From Rhizorhabdus histidinilytica (GTDB lineage Bacteria > Pseudomonadota > Alphaproteobacteria > Sphingomonadales > Sphingomonadaceae), in assembly GCF_900167915.1 (NCBI RefSeq), contig NZ_FUYM01000002.1, positions 62,001-126,000 of the forward strand: DNA of 64,000 nt, in the 5' to 3' direction. Both the position numbers and the translations under genes were made by a program. This document shows, piece by piece, positions 1 through 7,715 of this stretch (its first letter is position 1; each line of letters opens with the position of its first letter). The notes beneath the pieces were generated by a model, which ran no database searches, was not told the origin of the DNA, and saw only the letters and a program-made list of their open reading frames with translations.

Positions 1-1
1 T

Positions 2-358
2 TCGGCCGAACTCGGCATCCAGCAGCATATCCTGCGCTATTGGGAAACGCGTTTTCCGCAGCTTCGTCCGCTTCAGCGGGCCGGGAATCGCCGCTATTAC
101 CGCCCCGCCGACGCGGCGCTGGTGCGGCGGATCCACAGCCTGCTCAACGAGCAGGGCTATACGATTCGCGGCGTCCAGAAGCTGCTGGCGCAGAAGGCGC
201 CGCCCGCCGAGCAGACGCCCGAGCCGGCCACGCCCGCGCCGATCGCGCCGCAGCCGGTGCTGGTCGTGAACCAGTCGACCATCCCCTCTCCGGCGCGCGC
301 CGAGTTGCAGGCGATTCGCGAATCGCTGGTCCAGGCGCTCGCGGCGGACATGGATTGA
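2..358 (+). CDS. MerR family transcriptional regulator (5' partial)
   Basis: The start lies outside the window; the frame is open from base 2 to the TGA at 356-358. The visible part begins in the MerR winged-helix region ([12 protein letters not shown], then RRYYRPAD, then [12 protein letters not shown]), which in this family binds promoters with over-long spacers. The tail is Pro/Ala-rich and has no cysteine cluster, so a metal sensor of the CueR/ZntR type is unlikely. In many alphaproteobacteria such a short MerR protein follows ihfA, but that gene would be off the left edge and cannot be checked. The family call is firm; the target is unknown. Confidence 0.85.
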   Translation, partial: SAELGIQQHILRYWETRFPQLRPLQRAGNRRYYRPADAALVRRIHSLLNEQGYTIRGVQKLLAQKAPPAEQTPEPATPAPIAPQPVLVVNQSTIPSPARAELQAIRESLVQALAADMD

Positions 359-386
359 GCTGAAGCTCCGGTTTGTCAGCCTCTAT

Positions 387-414
387 CGTCATCCCGGCGA
401 AGGCCGGGATGACG
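387..414. repeat. REP-like perfect hairpin between convergent genes
   Basis: The 12-base arm CGTCATCCCGGC pairs perfectly with GCCGGGATGACG across a GAAG loop. It sits in the 66-base space between the ends of the MerR and SixA genes. The motif looks like a short dispersed palindrome of sphingomonads and could block read-through in both directions. No T-run follows it, so a classical intrinsic terminator is not claimed. Confidence 0.7.
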
Positions 415-424
415 GGAGGGGGCT

Positions 425-967
425 TCAGTCCTGATCCGGCCCCAGCCCCGGGTCCAGGTCCCTAGGCCGCACGAACAGCGACAGCAGGCCGCCATTGGGG
501 CGGACGTCGTCCCAATGTTCGACCGGGAAGCTGATCTCGGCGATGCTCGCGGTCGGGAATTTCTCCTCGACCTGGTCGCGCGCCGCGTCGTCGGGGCGGT
601 CGGGCACCAGCATCAGCACCAGATCCTCGAGCCCCGGATTATGGCCGACCAGCAGCAGGCTGTCATATTGGTCGTTCGCCTCCTGGACGACGTCGAGCAG
701 CGACACCGCCGAGGCGAGGTAGACGCGCTTGTCCCAGGCGGGAGCGATCGTCTCGCCGGTCCCCTCGGCCAGATGCTCGATCGTCTCGACGCAGCGGACG
801 GCGGGGGAGGAGACGACATGGTCGAAATGCATGTCGTGATCGCGCAGATATTGGCCGATCCGGTGCGCGGCGCGCTTGCCGCGGCCGTTCAGCGGACGGT
901 CGAAATCCCGCGCGACCGGATCGTCCCAGCCCGACTTGGCATGGCGCAACAGCGTCAGCTTCTTCAC
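425..967 (-). CDS. SixA-like histidine phosphatase family protein
   Basis: A roughly 180-residue member of the histidine phosphatase superfamily. The phosphoacceptor motif LLRHAKSGWDDP is at the N-terminus and a second catalytic His lies in LLLVGHNPGLEDLV. This short form resembles SixA, which removes phosphate from phosphohistidine proteins, but the substrate here is not known. I place the start at the GTG at 965-967, giving the usual VKKLTLLRHAKS beginning. An in-frame ATG at 989-991 adds eight residues, but the AAGGAG-like sequence lies downstream of that ATG, which favours the GTG. The gene is convergent with the MerR gene. Confidence 0.82.
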   Translation of the reverse strand: MKKLTLLRHAKSGWDDPVARDFDRPLNGRGKRAAHRIGQYLRDHDMHFDHVVSSPAVRCVETIEHLAEGTGETIAPAWDKRVYLASAVSLLDVVQEANDQYDSLLLVGHNPGLEDLVLMLVPDRPDDAARDQVEEKFPTASIAEISFPVEHWDDVRPNGGLLSLFVRPRDLDPGLGPDQD

Positions 968-1079
968 GATCCCCGCGCTCTCCTTCGGCATGATCCGGTG
1001 ATGCCCGAAAGATGCGACAGAAGGAAGAGCGCAGCGGCGCCCGATCGCGGCATGGGCCGGAACCGGGCGCCATTCCGGC

Positions 1080-3203
1080 TCAGAAGCGCCGGGTCACGGT
1101 GGCGAAGATGTTGCGTTCCGCCCCGATGAAGCAGTCGCCGCGCGACAGGCAGGCGGCATAATATTTCTTGTTGAACAGGTTGGTCGCGTTGATCGCGAAC
1201 GACCAGTCGCGCCAGCTCAGCTCCGCCAGCGCGTCGAACAGCGTGTAGGATGGGGTGCGGACGATCCTGGTGCTGGTCGCGCCGATCGTCCGTGAATAGT
1301 TGACACCGACATAGCGGACGCCGCCGCCGAGGCGAAGGCTGGTGTCGGGGTCGACGGCGATGCTCTTGGTGCCCCACAGCGACGCGCTCTTCTTCGGGAC
1401 ATTGTCGAGCTGGACGCCGGTGTCGCTCGGTTCGGCCTTGTTGTAGCTGTAATTGGCGATGAGCTGGAAATTGCCCGGCAGGTCGCGGCTCGCCTCGACC
1501 TCGAAACCCTTAGAGGTCATCGTGCCGATCTGGGTCTGCCCGCGGATCGTGCCGCCGCTGCCGTCGTCCATGACGATCTCGACCGGGCGGTTATGCTCGC
1601 GGATGTCGTAGGCGGTCAGGGTGACGAGCGTCCGTGCGTCGGGATGGAACTTGACCCCGCCCTCGAACTGCCGGCCGGTCTTCGCCTTGAACGGATCGCC
1701 GGCGATCGTCGTGCCCGAGATCGGCTCGAAGGATTCGGTGTAGCTGAAGAAGGGCGACACGCCCTTGGCGATCTCGGCGATGATGCCGGCGCGGAAGGTG
1801 GTGGCGTTCTCCTTCTCCGCCACGGACCCCGCCGCCTTGGTGCGGACATGGTCGCGCCGCCCGCCGACGACGATCGACACGCGATCCCACAGCCGGACCT
1901 GATCCTGGATGTAGACGCCGATCTGCTTCTGGCGGGTATCCTCGCTATAGGCGAAGCCGGTCGGGATGCCGCCGCCATAATCGGACAGGGCGGCATAATC
2001 GATATTGTAGATGTCGATGAGTTCATAGCCGTAGCCGCCGGTCTTGCGGACACGGTTCCAGCTATAGTCGACGCCGGCCAGCACCAGATGCTCGATGCCG
2101 GCGCCGGTGTCGAACCTGAACTGGATGTTGTTGTCGGTCGAGAAGATGTTCATCCGGGCCTTGCTGCCCTCGGCATAGAGGCCGATCGTCCGCTTGGCGG
2201 GATCGAGATAGGGATCGTCCGGGTTGGCGTAGCTGTCCGGATAATGGGTCAGATAGGTGACGTCGCTGTCGATATAGCGCGCCTTGAGGCTGATCTTCAC
2301 CTGATCGCTGAAGCGATGCTCGACGGTACCGGTGCCCTGCAGCAGGCGGCCGTCATAGCGGTCCCAGCCCGGCTTGCCGATGAACAGGTCGTTGCGCAGC
2401 TTGCCGTTGGGGTTCGGGTAGAGCGTGCCGACCAGCGGCAGGAACTGCGCGGTCGAGCCGCCGTCATCCTCCTGGTAGAGGCCGAGCAGGGTGACGTCGG
2501 TGTCCTCGCCCGGCTGCCAGCGCAGGGAGGGCGATACCATCACCCGGTCGTCGGGGACATGGTCGGTCTGGGTATCGGCGTCGCGGACACGGGCGACGAT
2601 GCGCGCGGCGAGGCCGTCGGCCAGCGGCCCGGTCAGGTCGGCGAGCGCTTCCTTGCGGGCGAACGATCCGTAGCGCAGCGATACCTCGCCGGCCGTCTGG
2701 AACTCGGGCACCTTGGAGGCGAGGTTGATCAGCCCGCCGATCGAGCCCTGTCCGAACAGCACCGAGGCCGGGCCGCGCACCACGTCGACGCGGGAGAAAT
2801 TGTACGGGTCGGCGCGGATGCTGGCATAATAGCTGAAGATGTCGCGCATGCCGTCGCGGAACTGGAGCGCGTTGATGCCGCGGATGAAAGCCCCGTCGAC
2901 CCGGCTGTCGGGGCCATAGGGATTGGCGATCACGCCCGAGACGTAGCGCAGCGTGTCCGAAACCGAGAGCGCGCCCTGCGCCAGGTAGACGTCGTCGGTG
3001 ACGACCGTCAGCGCCTGCGGCGTCTGGGTCAGCGGCGTGTCGGTCTTGGTGCCGCTGTTGGTGCGTTCGAGCAGACCGGTGACGATGATCTGCTGGCCGC
3101 CGTCGGCAGCGTCGACGTCCGCATCGGCGGCGTGGGCCGCGATCGGCAGCAGGGCGGTGGTCGCGAGGAGCGCAAGGCGCAGGGCGAGGCTGGGACGATT
3201 CAT
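1080..3203 (-). CDS. TonB-dependent siderophore receptor
   Basis: A 707-residue outer-membrane receptor. It has a Sec signal (hydrophobic LALLATTALLPIAAHA), a TonB-box-like stretch around QQIIVTG, a plug domain (TQTPQALTVVTDD, VDVVRGPASVLFGQG) and a long beta-barrel ending in the terminal aromatic signature ATVTRRF. The plug pattern is that of the ferric-siderophore class (FhuE/FoxA-like). The protein should import an iron chelate across the outer membrane using TonB energy; the ligand cannot be read from sequence. It starts 18 bases after the stop of the upstream receptor gene, so the two are probably cotranscribed. Confidence 0.9.
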   Translation of the reverse strand: MNRPSLALRLALLATTALLPIAAHAADADVDAADGGQQIIVTGLLERTNSGTKTDTPLTQTPQALTVVTDDVYLAQGALSVSDTLRYVSGVIANPYGPDSRVDGAFIRGINALQFRDGMRDIFSYYASIRADPYNFSRVDVVRGPASVLFGQGSIGGLINLASKVPEFQTAGEVSLRYGSFARKEALADLTGPLADGLAARIVARVRDADTQTDHVPDDRVMVSPSLRWQPGEDTDVTLLGLYQEDDGGSTAQFLPLVGTLYPNPNGKLRNDLFIGKPGWDRYDGRLLQGTGTVEHRFSDQVKISLKARYIDSDVTYLTHYPDSYANPDDPYLDPAKRTIGLYAEGSKARMNIFSTDNNIQFRFDTGAGIEHLVLAGVDYSWNRVRKTGGYGYELIDIYNIDYAALSDYGGGIPTGFAYSEDTRQKQIGVYIQDQVRLWDRVSIVVGGRRDHVRTKAAGSVAEKENATTFRAGIIAEIAKGVSPFFSYTESFEPISGTTIAGDPFKAKTGRQFEGGVKFHPDARTLVTLTAYDIREHNRPVEIVMDDGSGGTIRGQTQIGTMTSKGFEVEASRDLPGNFQLIANYSYNKAEPSDTGVQLDNVPKKSASLWGTKSIAVDPDTSLRLGGGVRYVGVNYSRTIGATSTRIVRTPSYTLFDALAELSWRDWSFAINATNLFNKKYYAACLSRGDCFIGAERNIFATVTRRF

Positions 3204-3221
3204 GGGTGACGAACTCCGGGA

Positions 3222-5366
3222 TCAGAAGCTGCGGGTGAGTGAGAGGCGCCAGTTGCGCGGTTCCCCCGGCGTGACGCGGTCGACGCAACAGGCGTCGGGG
3301 AAGTAGCGCTTGTCGAACAGGTTGTTGACGTTGAGGCGGACGCCCCACGGCCCGAACCGGTAGGAGAGGCCGGCGTCGACCAGCGCATAGGAGGGCAGGG
3401 TGAACGCAGCGATCGGATCGGGCGCGCCGTCGCCGTCGACATCCTCGGGGAAGTTCGCGCCGACCTTGTCGCTGTTGTACTGGAAGGCGAGGTTCAGCCC
3501 GAAGCCGGCGAACGGCCCGCGCGGCACGACATATTCGCCGAACAGGTTGATGTTGTGCCTGGGCACGTTCTGCAGCCGCGCGCCGACCGGCAGGACATTG
3601 TCGCGGGTGATCTTCGCGTCGAGATAGGCATAGGCGATCGACAGCGTCCAGGCCGGGGTCGGCCGCCAGGTCGCCTCGACCTCGACGCCGCGGCTGCGCT
3701 GCTCGCCGGCGGTGATGTAGAAGAAGGGATTGGCCGGGTCCTCGGTCGCGACGTTCTGCCGGGTCAGCTCGAAGATCGAGACCATGCCGGTCAGCCGGCT
3801 GTCGGGGGTCTGCAGCTTGACGCCGGTTTCGATGTTGCGGCCGGTCTCGGGCGGCAGGGCGTCGCCGGCGACGGTGAAATAGCCGGCCTGCGGCACGAAG
3901 GACTTCGACCAGCTCGCATAGAGCGATGCGCCCGGCACGATCGCATAGGTCGCGCCGACCCGCGGGCTGAACTTGTGGTCCTTCACGCCGCCGTCGCTCT
4001 TCGCCCAGTCGTAGCGGCCGCCCAGGGTCAGCGTCGCGCGCTCGCCGAAGCGGACATGGTCCTGGATATAGAGGCCGGTCTGGTTGGACTTGCCGCCGCC
4101 GCCATAGGCGGCAGCAGGATCATGGATGAAGGGCGGGCTATAGTCAGGGGCGAGGATATCGAGCGGGTTGGCGGCGGGATCGAAATTGCCGCCGTGGTCG
4201 GCGAAGCGGCTGCGGTTCCGGCGATAGTCGAGGCCGACCAGTATCTCCTGCCTGATCGGGCCGGTCTCGACCTTCAGCGTGAAATGGCCATCGGTGGACA
4301 GGTCCTTGTCGCGCTGGCTGAACGGGCCGTAGACGTAGCGGCCGGCGACATGCCCCTGCTGGACGCCGTCGACCACCGCGCCGTCGACGAAGCCCGCCCA
4401 GAAGATCCAGTCGTTCCAGGAGACCTTGCGGTCCGTGTAGCGCAGCGTCTGGTCGAAGGAGAACGCGTCCGAGAAGCGGTGCTTGAAGGCGTAGCCGAGA
4501 TGATAATAGCGCTGGTTGTGGATCGCCTTCGAATCCTTGCCGTTGATCGTGAAGTCGATCGGCAGCTTGCCATGCGCGCTCGGCAGCACCGTTCCCCAGG
4601 CTGAGACCGGAGACCAAGGCGAATCATGGTTGCGCTCGTAGCGGGTGAGCAGGGTCAGCTCGCTGTCCTCGCCCATCCGCCAGGTCAGCGCCGGCGCGAT
4701 GTGGACGCGGTTCTTGTCGGCGAAGCGGACGAAGTCGTTGCTGTCGCGATAGACGAGGTTGAGCCGCGCGAGCAGGGTGCCCGCCGCGTCGAGCCGCATA
4801 TTGGCGTCGATCGTCCCCTCGACGAGATCATAGGAGCCGGTGGCGAGGCCGAGGTCCACGAAATCGTCGTCGCGCGGTCGCTTGCTGACCAGGTTGACGA
4901 TGCCGCCGAGCGGCGCCGATCCGAATAGCATCGACGCCGGGCCCTTCACCACCTCGATCTGCTCGAGGCCGGCGAGCTCGTTGTTCGATCCGGCGACGTT
5001 CTGGCTGATCAGCCCGTCGAGATAGATGCTGCCATAGGCCGCGTCGAAGCCGCGGATCTGATAGGCGTCATAATAGCCGTAGGTGCTGCTGCGCGAGACC
5101 CCGGCGACGCCGCGCAGCGCCTCGGCGAGGCGGACGACGCCGCGCGCCTTGAGCTGCTCGGTCGAGATGATCGAGATCGCCTGGGGCGTCTCGATCAGCG
5201 GAATGTCCGATTTGCCGGCATTGGGCGTGGCCCTCATCTGCTCGCCCAGGACGATGATGTCGTCCCGGCCCGCGGCGGCGTCCGCATCGGCTTCGGCCCC
5301 CTGCGCCGGCATCGCCAGCGCCGAGCCCGTCAGGGCGATAATGAGAGTCTTCCTGTTGAACGACAT
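3222..5366 (-). CDS. TonB-dependent siderophore receptor
   Basis: A 714-residue receptor starting MSFNRKTLIIALTGSALAMP, a signal peptide cleaved near AQGAEA. The plug carries IETPQAISIISTEQL and EVVKGPASMLFGSAPLGG; the barrel ends RLSLTRSF. An upstream in-frame codon would add 25 residues, but the ATG at 5364-5366 is preceded by a GGGGAAG ribosome site and directly gives the signal peptide. It is first of a two-receptor operon and is divergent from a PepSY-type membrane gene set, a usual arrangement for iron-siderophore uptake and reduction. Its promoter region holds a Fur-box-like palindrome. Confidence 0.9.
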   Translation of the reverse strand: MSFNRKTLIIALTGSALAMPAQGAEADADAAAGRDDIIVLGEQMRATPNAGKSDIPLIETPQAISIISTEQLKARGVVRLAEALRGVAGVSRSSTYGYYDAYQIRGFDAAYGSIYLDGLISQNVAGSNNELAGLEQIEVVKGPASMLFGSAPLGGIVNLVSKRPRDDDFVDLGLATGSYDLVEGTIDANMRLDAAGTLLARLNLVYRDSNDFVRFADKNRVHIAPALTWRMGEDSELTLLTRYERNHDSPWSPVSAWGTVLPSAHGKLPIDFTINGKDSKAIHNQRYYHLGYAFKHRFSDAFSFDQTLRYTDRKVSWNDWIFWAGFVDGAVVDGVQQGHVAGRYVYGPFSQRDKDLSTDGHFTLKVETGPIRQEILVGLDYRRNRSRFADHGGNFDPAANPLDILAPDYSPPFIHDPAAAYGGGGKSNQTGLYIQDHVRFGERATLTLGGRYDWAKSDGGVKDHKFSPRVGATYAIVPGASLYASWSKSFVPQAGYFTVAGDALPPETGRNIETGVKLQTPDSRLTGMVSIFELTRQNVATEDPANPFFYITAGEQRSRGVEVEATWRPTPAWTLSIAYAYLDAKITRDNVLPVGARLQNVPRHNINLFGEYVVPRGPFAGFGLNLAFQYNSDKVGANFPEDVDGDGAPDPIAAFTLPSYALVDAGLSYRFGPWGVRLNVNNLFDKRYFPDACCVDRVTPGEPRNWRLSLTRSF

Positions 5367-5419
5367 GCGCTTCCCCGATCTGTCGCTGCCGGTTCCCCGG
5401 CCGTCGGCAGGCTGGCTAA

Positions 5420-5434
5420 TGCGAATCAAACGCA
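5420..5434. promoter_or_regulatory. Putative Fur box
   Basis: TGCGAATCAAACGCA is a 7-1-7 inverted repeat (TGCGAAT / AAACGCA, rev-comp TGCGTTT) located 54 bases upstream of the receptor start and about 100 bases upstream of the divergent gene at 5537. Alphaproteobacterial Fur sites have this geometry. Iron repression of both divergent units would follow; this is an inference from position and shape. Confidence 0.45.
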
Positions 5435-5536
5435 ATAGCAATCCACTTGCGTATTGGGCTCGTAACTAATATCGAGTCGCAACAGCAAAATCGAACGTGT
5501 GGCAGGGCTGCCGTCGAACGGAGGCAGGGATCGTCA

Positions 5537-5857
5537 ATGTCGCCCAGAATGCGCGGATGGATCAGGATCGGCTTTGCGGGCCCCGGCGCGGTGATCGTCG
5601 CATTGGTGGTGATGGCCGGCATGGCGCTGTGGCTGCCTGGCGGCGCGGCGGGGATCGACAATCTCGTCCTGCCGCTGGTGCTGGTGCCGCTGATCTGGGC
5701 AGCGCTGTTCTTCCACGCCTGTCTCGATTCGCGGCTCGGCCGGATCGCGCTCGTCGCGATCGGCCTGTTCGTCGTCCATGCCGGGCTGGTCGCGAACAAA
5801 TTCCTCGATACCAAATCCCATGGCCAGCCGGCCGCCGCCGGGGAGGCACGCCGATGA
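5537..5857 (+). CDS. Small multi-pass membrane protein of iron-uptake locus (DUF3649-like)
   Basis: A 106-residue protein with about three hydrophobic segments (GPGAVIVALVVMAGMALWLP, NLVLPLVLVPLIWAALFF, IALVAIGLFVVHAGLVA). Its position at the head of a PepSY-TM / DUF3325 gene set next to siderophore receptors fits the DUF3649-type iron-uptake membrane proteins; I recognise the context better than the sequence. The ATG at 5537 is chosen because it follows a GGAGGCAGGG purine stretch; the upstream extension is not protein-like. The stop overlaps the next start as ATGA. It probably lies in the inner membrane; no catalytic residues are evident. Confidence 0.65.
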   Translation: MSPRMRGWIRIGFAGPGAVIVALVVMAGMALWLPGGAAGIDNLVLPLVLVPLIWAALFFHACLDSRLGRIALVAIGLFVVHAGLVANKFLDTKSHGQPAAAGEARR

Positions 5858-7437
5858 TCCACCTGCAGAAGGAAGACACCAAGCTGATGGTGGCCGTCCA
5901 TGGCTGGTCGGGCATCATCCTCGGCCTGCTGCTCTACGCGGTCGTCGTCACCGGCATGGTGGCGGTGTTCGCGGAGGAGATCGGCATCTGGTCGGCCGGG
6001 CATGTCGAGACCAGCTCGGCGTTCGAGCGGCCGATCGACGCCACGGTGCGCGAGCTCGGCCGGCGCACGCCCGCCAGATATCACGAGGGCGCCGACCTGT
6101 TCGAGATCGGCGATCATGATCTCGGCGTCTTCTTCCATCGCCACGAGACCGACGCCGACGGCGATCTCGTCGCGCGCGGCATCTACTACCAGCTCGATCG
6201 CGACGGCAGGATCGCCAGCGAACGGCACGGCACCGGCGAGGAGGTGTTCGGCCCGCGCAACGACGACGCGTTGAGCAGCTTCCTGGTCGACACCCATGTC
6301 CGCCTGCACGTGCCGGATCCCTGGGGGCTGATCCTCACCGGCATCCTCGGCCTCGCCATGCTGGTCGCGGCGATCTCGGGCCTGCTGATCCACCGGCACC
6401 TGTTCAAGGACATCTTCACCCTGCGGCGGAAGGCCAATCCGGTGCTGGTCGACCGCGACCGCCACAGTGTCGCCGGAACCTGGAGCCTGCCCTTCGCCTT
6501 CCTGCTCGCCTTCACCGGCAGCTTCTTCTCCTTCTTCGGCACGATCGGGGTGCCGATCGTCGCGATGGCGGCGTTCGGCGGCGACGTGCAGGCGCTCAAC
6601 GACGCGGTGTTCGGCAACCCGGCCAAGCCCGACACGCGGATCGTCGGCATCGGCAATCTCGATCGCATCGCGGCCGATTCGATCCGGCGGACCGGCGAGG
6701 CGCCGACCTTCGTCACGATCGAGAATTTCGGCCGGGCCGATTCGCAGGTGACCAGCTTCCATCCCCCGCGCGAGCGCGGGCTCGAACCGCAGACGCTGCT
6801 CTACAGCGGCGCCACCGGCGCGTTCGAACGGGTCAAGCCGTCGATCGGCACGAGGCCCTCGGCCGGCGGCACCCTCGCCGCGGTGATGGCGCCGATCCAC
6901 TTCGGCAATTTCGCCGGGATCGTCTCCAAGGCGGTGTGGTTCGGGCTGGGCTTCGCGATGTGCTACGTCACCCTGACCGGCCTGCGCCTCTGGCTGGCGC
7001 GCCGCCGCGAAGGCTCCCGCTCGCTCGGCTGGCTCGAGCGCGCCGTGACGGTGGTCGGCTTCGGCCTGCCGCTCGCGCTGCTCGTGTCGGCCGCGGCGTT
7101 CCTGATCGCGATGCCGCTGGGCAGCGCGGTGTTCTGGACCCCGGCGGCGTTCGTCGGCGCTGCGCTGCTCGCCGTCCTCGGCGGCGTCGTGCTGCGCTCC
7201 AACGCGCTGCTCGATGCGATCGTGCAGAGCGCGAGCGCGGCTATCATGATCGCGCTGCCGATCCTCCGCCTCGCGACGGGCGGTCCCGGCTGGGCGCGCG
7301 CGATCGATGCCGGCCAGCCGGTGATCGTCGCGCTCGACATCGCCTTCGTGCTGGCGGGCGGCTGGATGCTGTGGCGCCTCCATGGCGATCGCCTGCGCCG
7401 AGAGGCCGCCGCACCCGCGCTCCAGCCGGCGGAGTGA
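5854..7437 (+). CDS. PepSY-associated TM helix domain protein (putative siderophore-iron reductase)
   Basis: A 527-residue inner-membrane protein of the PepSY_TM family. The first helix contains VAVHGWSGIILGLLLYAVVV; a periplasmic region rich in conserved His/Asp follows (IGDHDLGVFFHRHET), then further helices (LILTGILGLAMLVAAISGLL, SLPFAFLLAFTGSFFSFFG) and a hydrophobic C-terminal part with four or more helices. Proteins of this family beside siderophore receptors are thought to reduce or release iron from the ferri-siderophore in the periplasm. GGGAGG lies ahead of the ATG, which overlaps the preceding stop. The family is confident; the reductase role is inferred from context. Confidence 0.85.
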   Translation: MIHLQKEDTKLMVAVHGWSGIILGLLLYAVVVTGMVAVFAEEIGIWSAGHVETSSAFERPIDATVRELGRRTPARYHEGADLFEIGDHDLGVFFHRHETDADGDLVARGIYYQLDRDGRIASERHGTGEEVFGPRNDDALSSFLVDTHVRLHVPDPWGLILTGILGLAMLVAAISGLLIHRHLFKDIFTLRRKANPVLVDRDRHSVAGTWSLPFAFLLAFTGSFFSFFGTIGVPIVAMAAFGGDVQALNDAVFGNPAKPDTRIVGIGNLDRIAADSIRRTGEAPTFVTIENFGRADSQVTSFHPPRERGLEPQTLLYSGATGAFERVKPSIGTRPSAGGTLAAVMAPIHFGNFAGIVSKAVWFGLGFAMCYVTLTGLRLWLARRREGSRSLGWLERAVTVVGFGLPLALLVSAAAFLIAMPLGSAVFWTPAAFVGAALLAVLGGVVLRSNALLDAIVQSASAAIMIALPILRLATGGPGWARAIDAGQPVIVALDIAFVLAGGWMLWRLHGDRLRREAAAPALQPAE

Positions 7438-7442
7438 TCGCG

Positions 7443-7715
7443 ATGCTCGCCCCGATCCTCGCTATCGCCTTCTCGACGGCGATCATCCTCATCCTCGGCC
7501 GCGGCGATCCCAAGCGCCGCCGCACCGCCCGGCTGCCGGGCGAAGGGCAGAGCGTGCGGACCCGCCGGCTGCTCGCCGCGCTCGCCTGCGTGCCCGGCTT
7601 CTACTGCATCCTCACCGGCGACCCGGCCGCCTTCTTCATCTGGCTCGGCGGCTGCGGGGTGGCGGGGTGGTTCGTCGCGCTAGGATTCGGCCAGGCCCGG
7701 CAGGACGTCGCCTGA
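7443..7715 (+). CDS. DUF3325 family small membrane protein
   Basis: A 90-residue protein with three hydrophobic segments (APILAIAFSTAIILILG, LLAALACVPGFYCILTG, AAFFIWLGGCGVAGWFVALGF) and a basic RRRTAR loop. It follows the PepSY_TM gene by five bases and completes a three-gene set seen next to siderophore receptors. DUF3325 is the family usually found at this position; its molecular role is not known. The last 36 bases overlap the end of the convergent helicase gene. Confidence 0.7.
   Translation: MLAPILAIAFSTAIILILGRGDPKRRRTARLPGEGQSVRTRRLLAALACVPGFYCILTGDPAAFFIWLGGCGVAGWFVALGFGQARQDVA

Noticed and set aside
1593-3209. Long plus-strand frame (538 codons) across the first TonB receptor gene
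   Set aside because: It is the mirror of a clear receptor gene; the product is low-complexity with no domain. Such shadows occur opposite most genes here.
5416-7383. 655-codon minus-strand frame opposite the PepSY-TM gene
   Set aside because: The opposite strand carries a convincing membrane protein with correct helices and overlaps; this frame is His/Arg/Glu-rich shadow.
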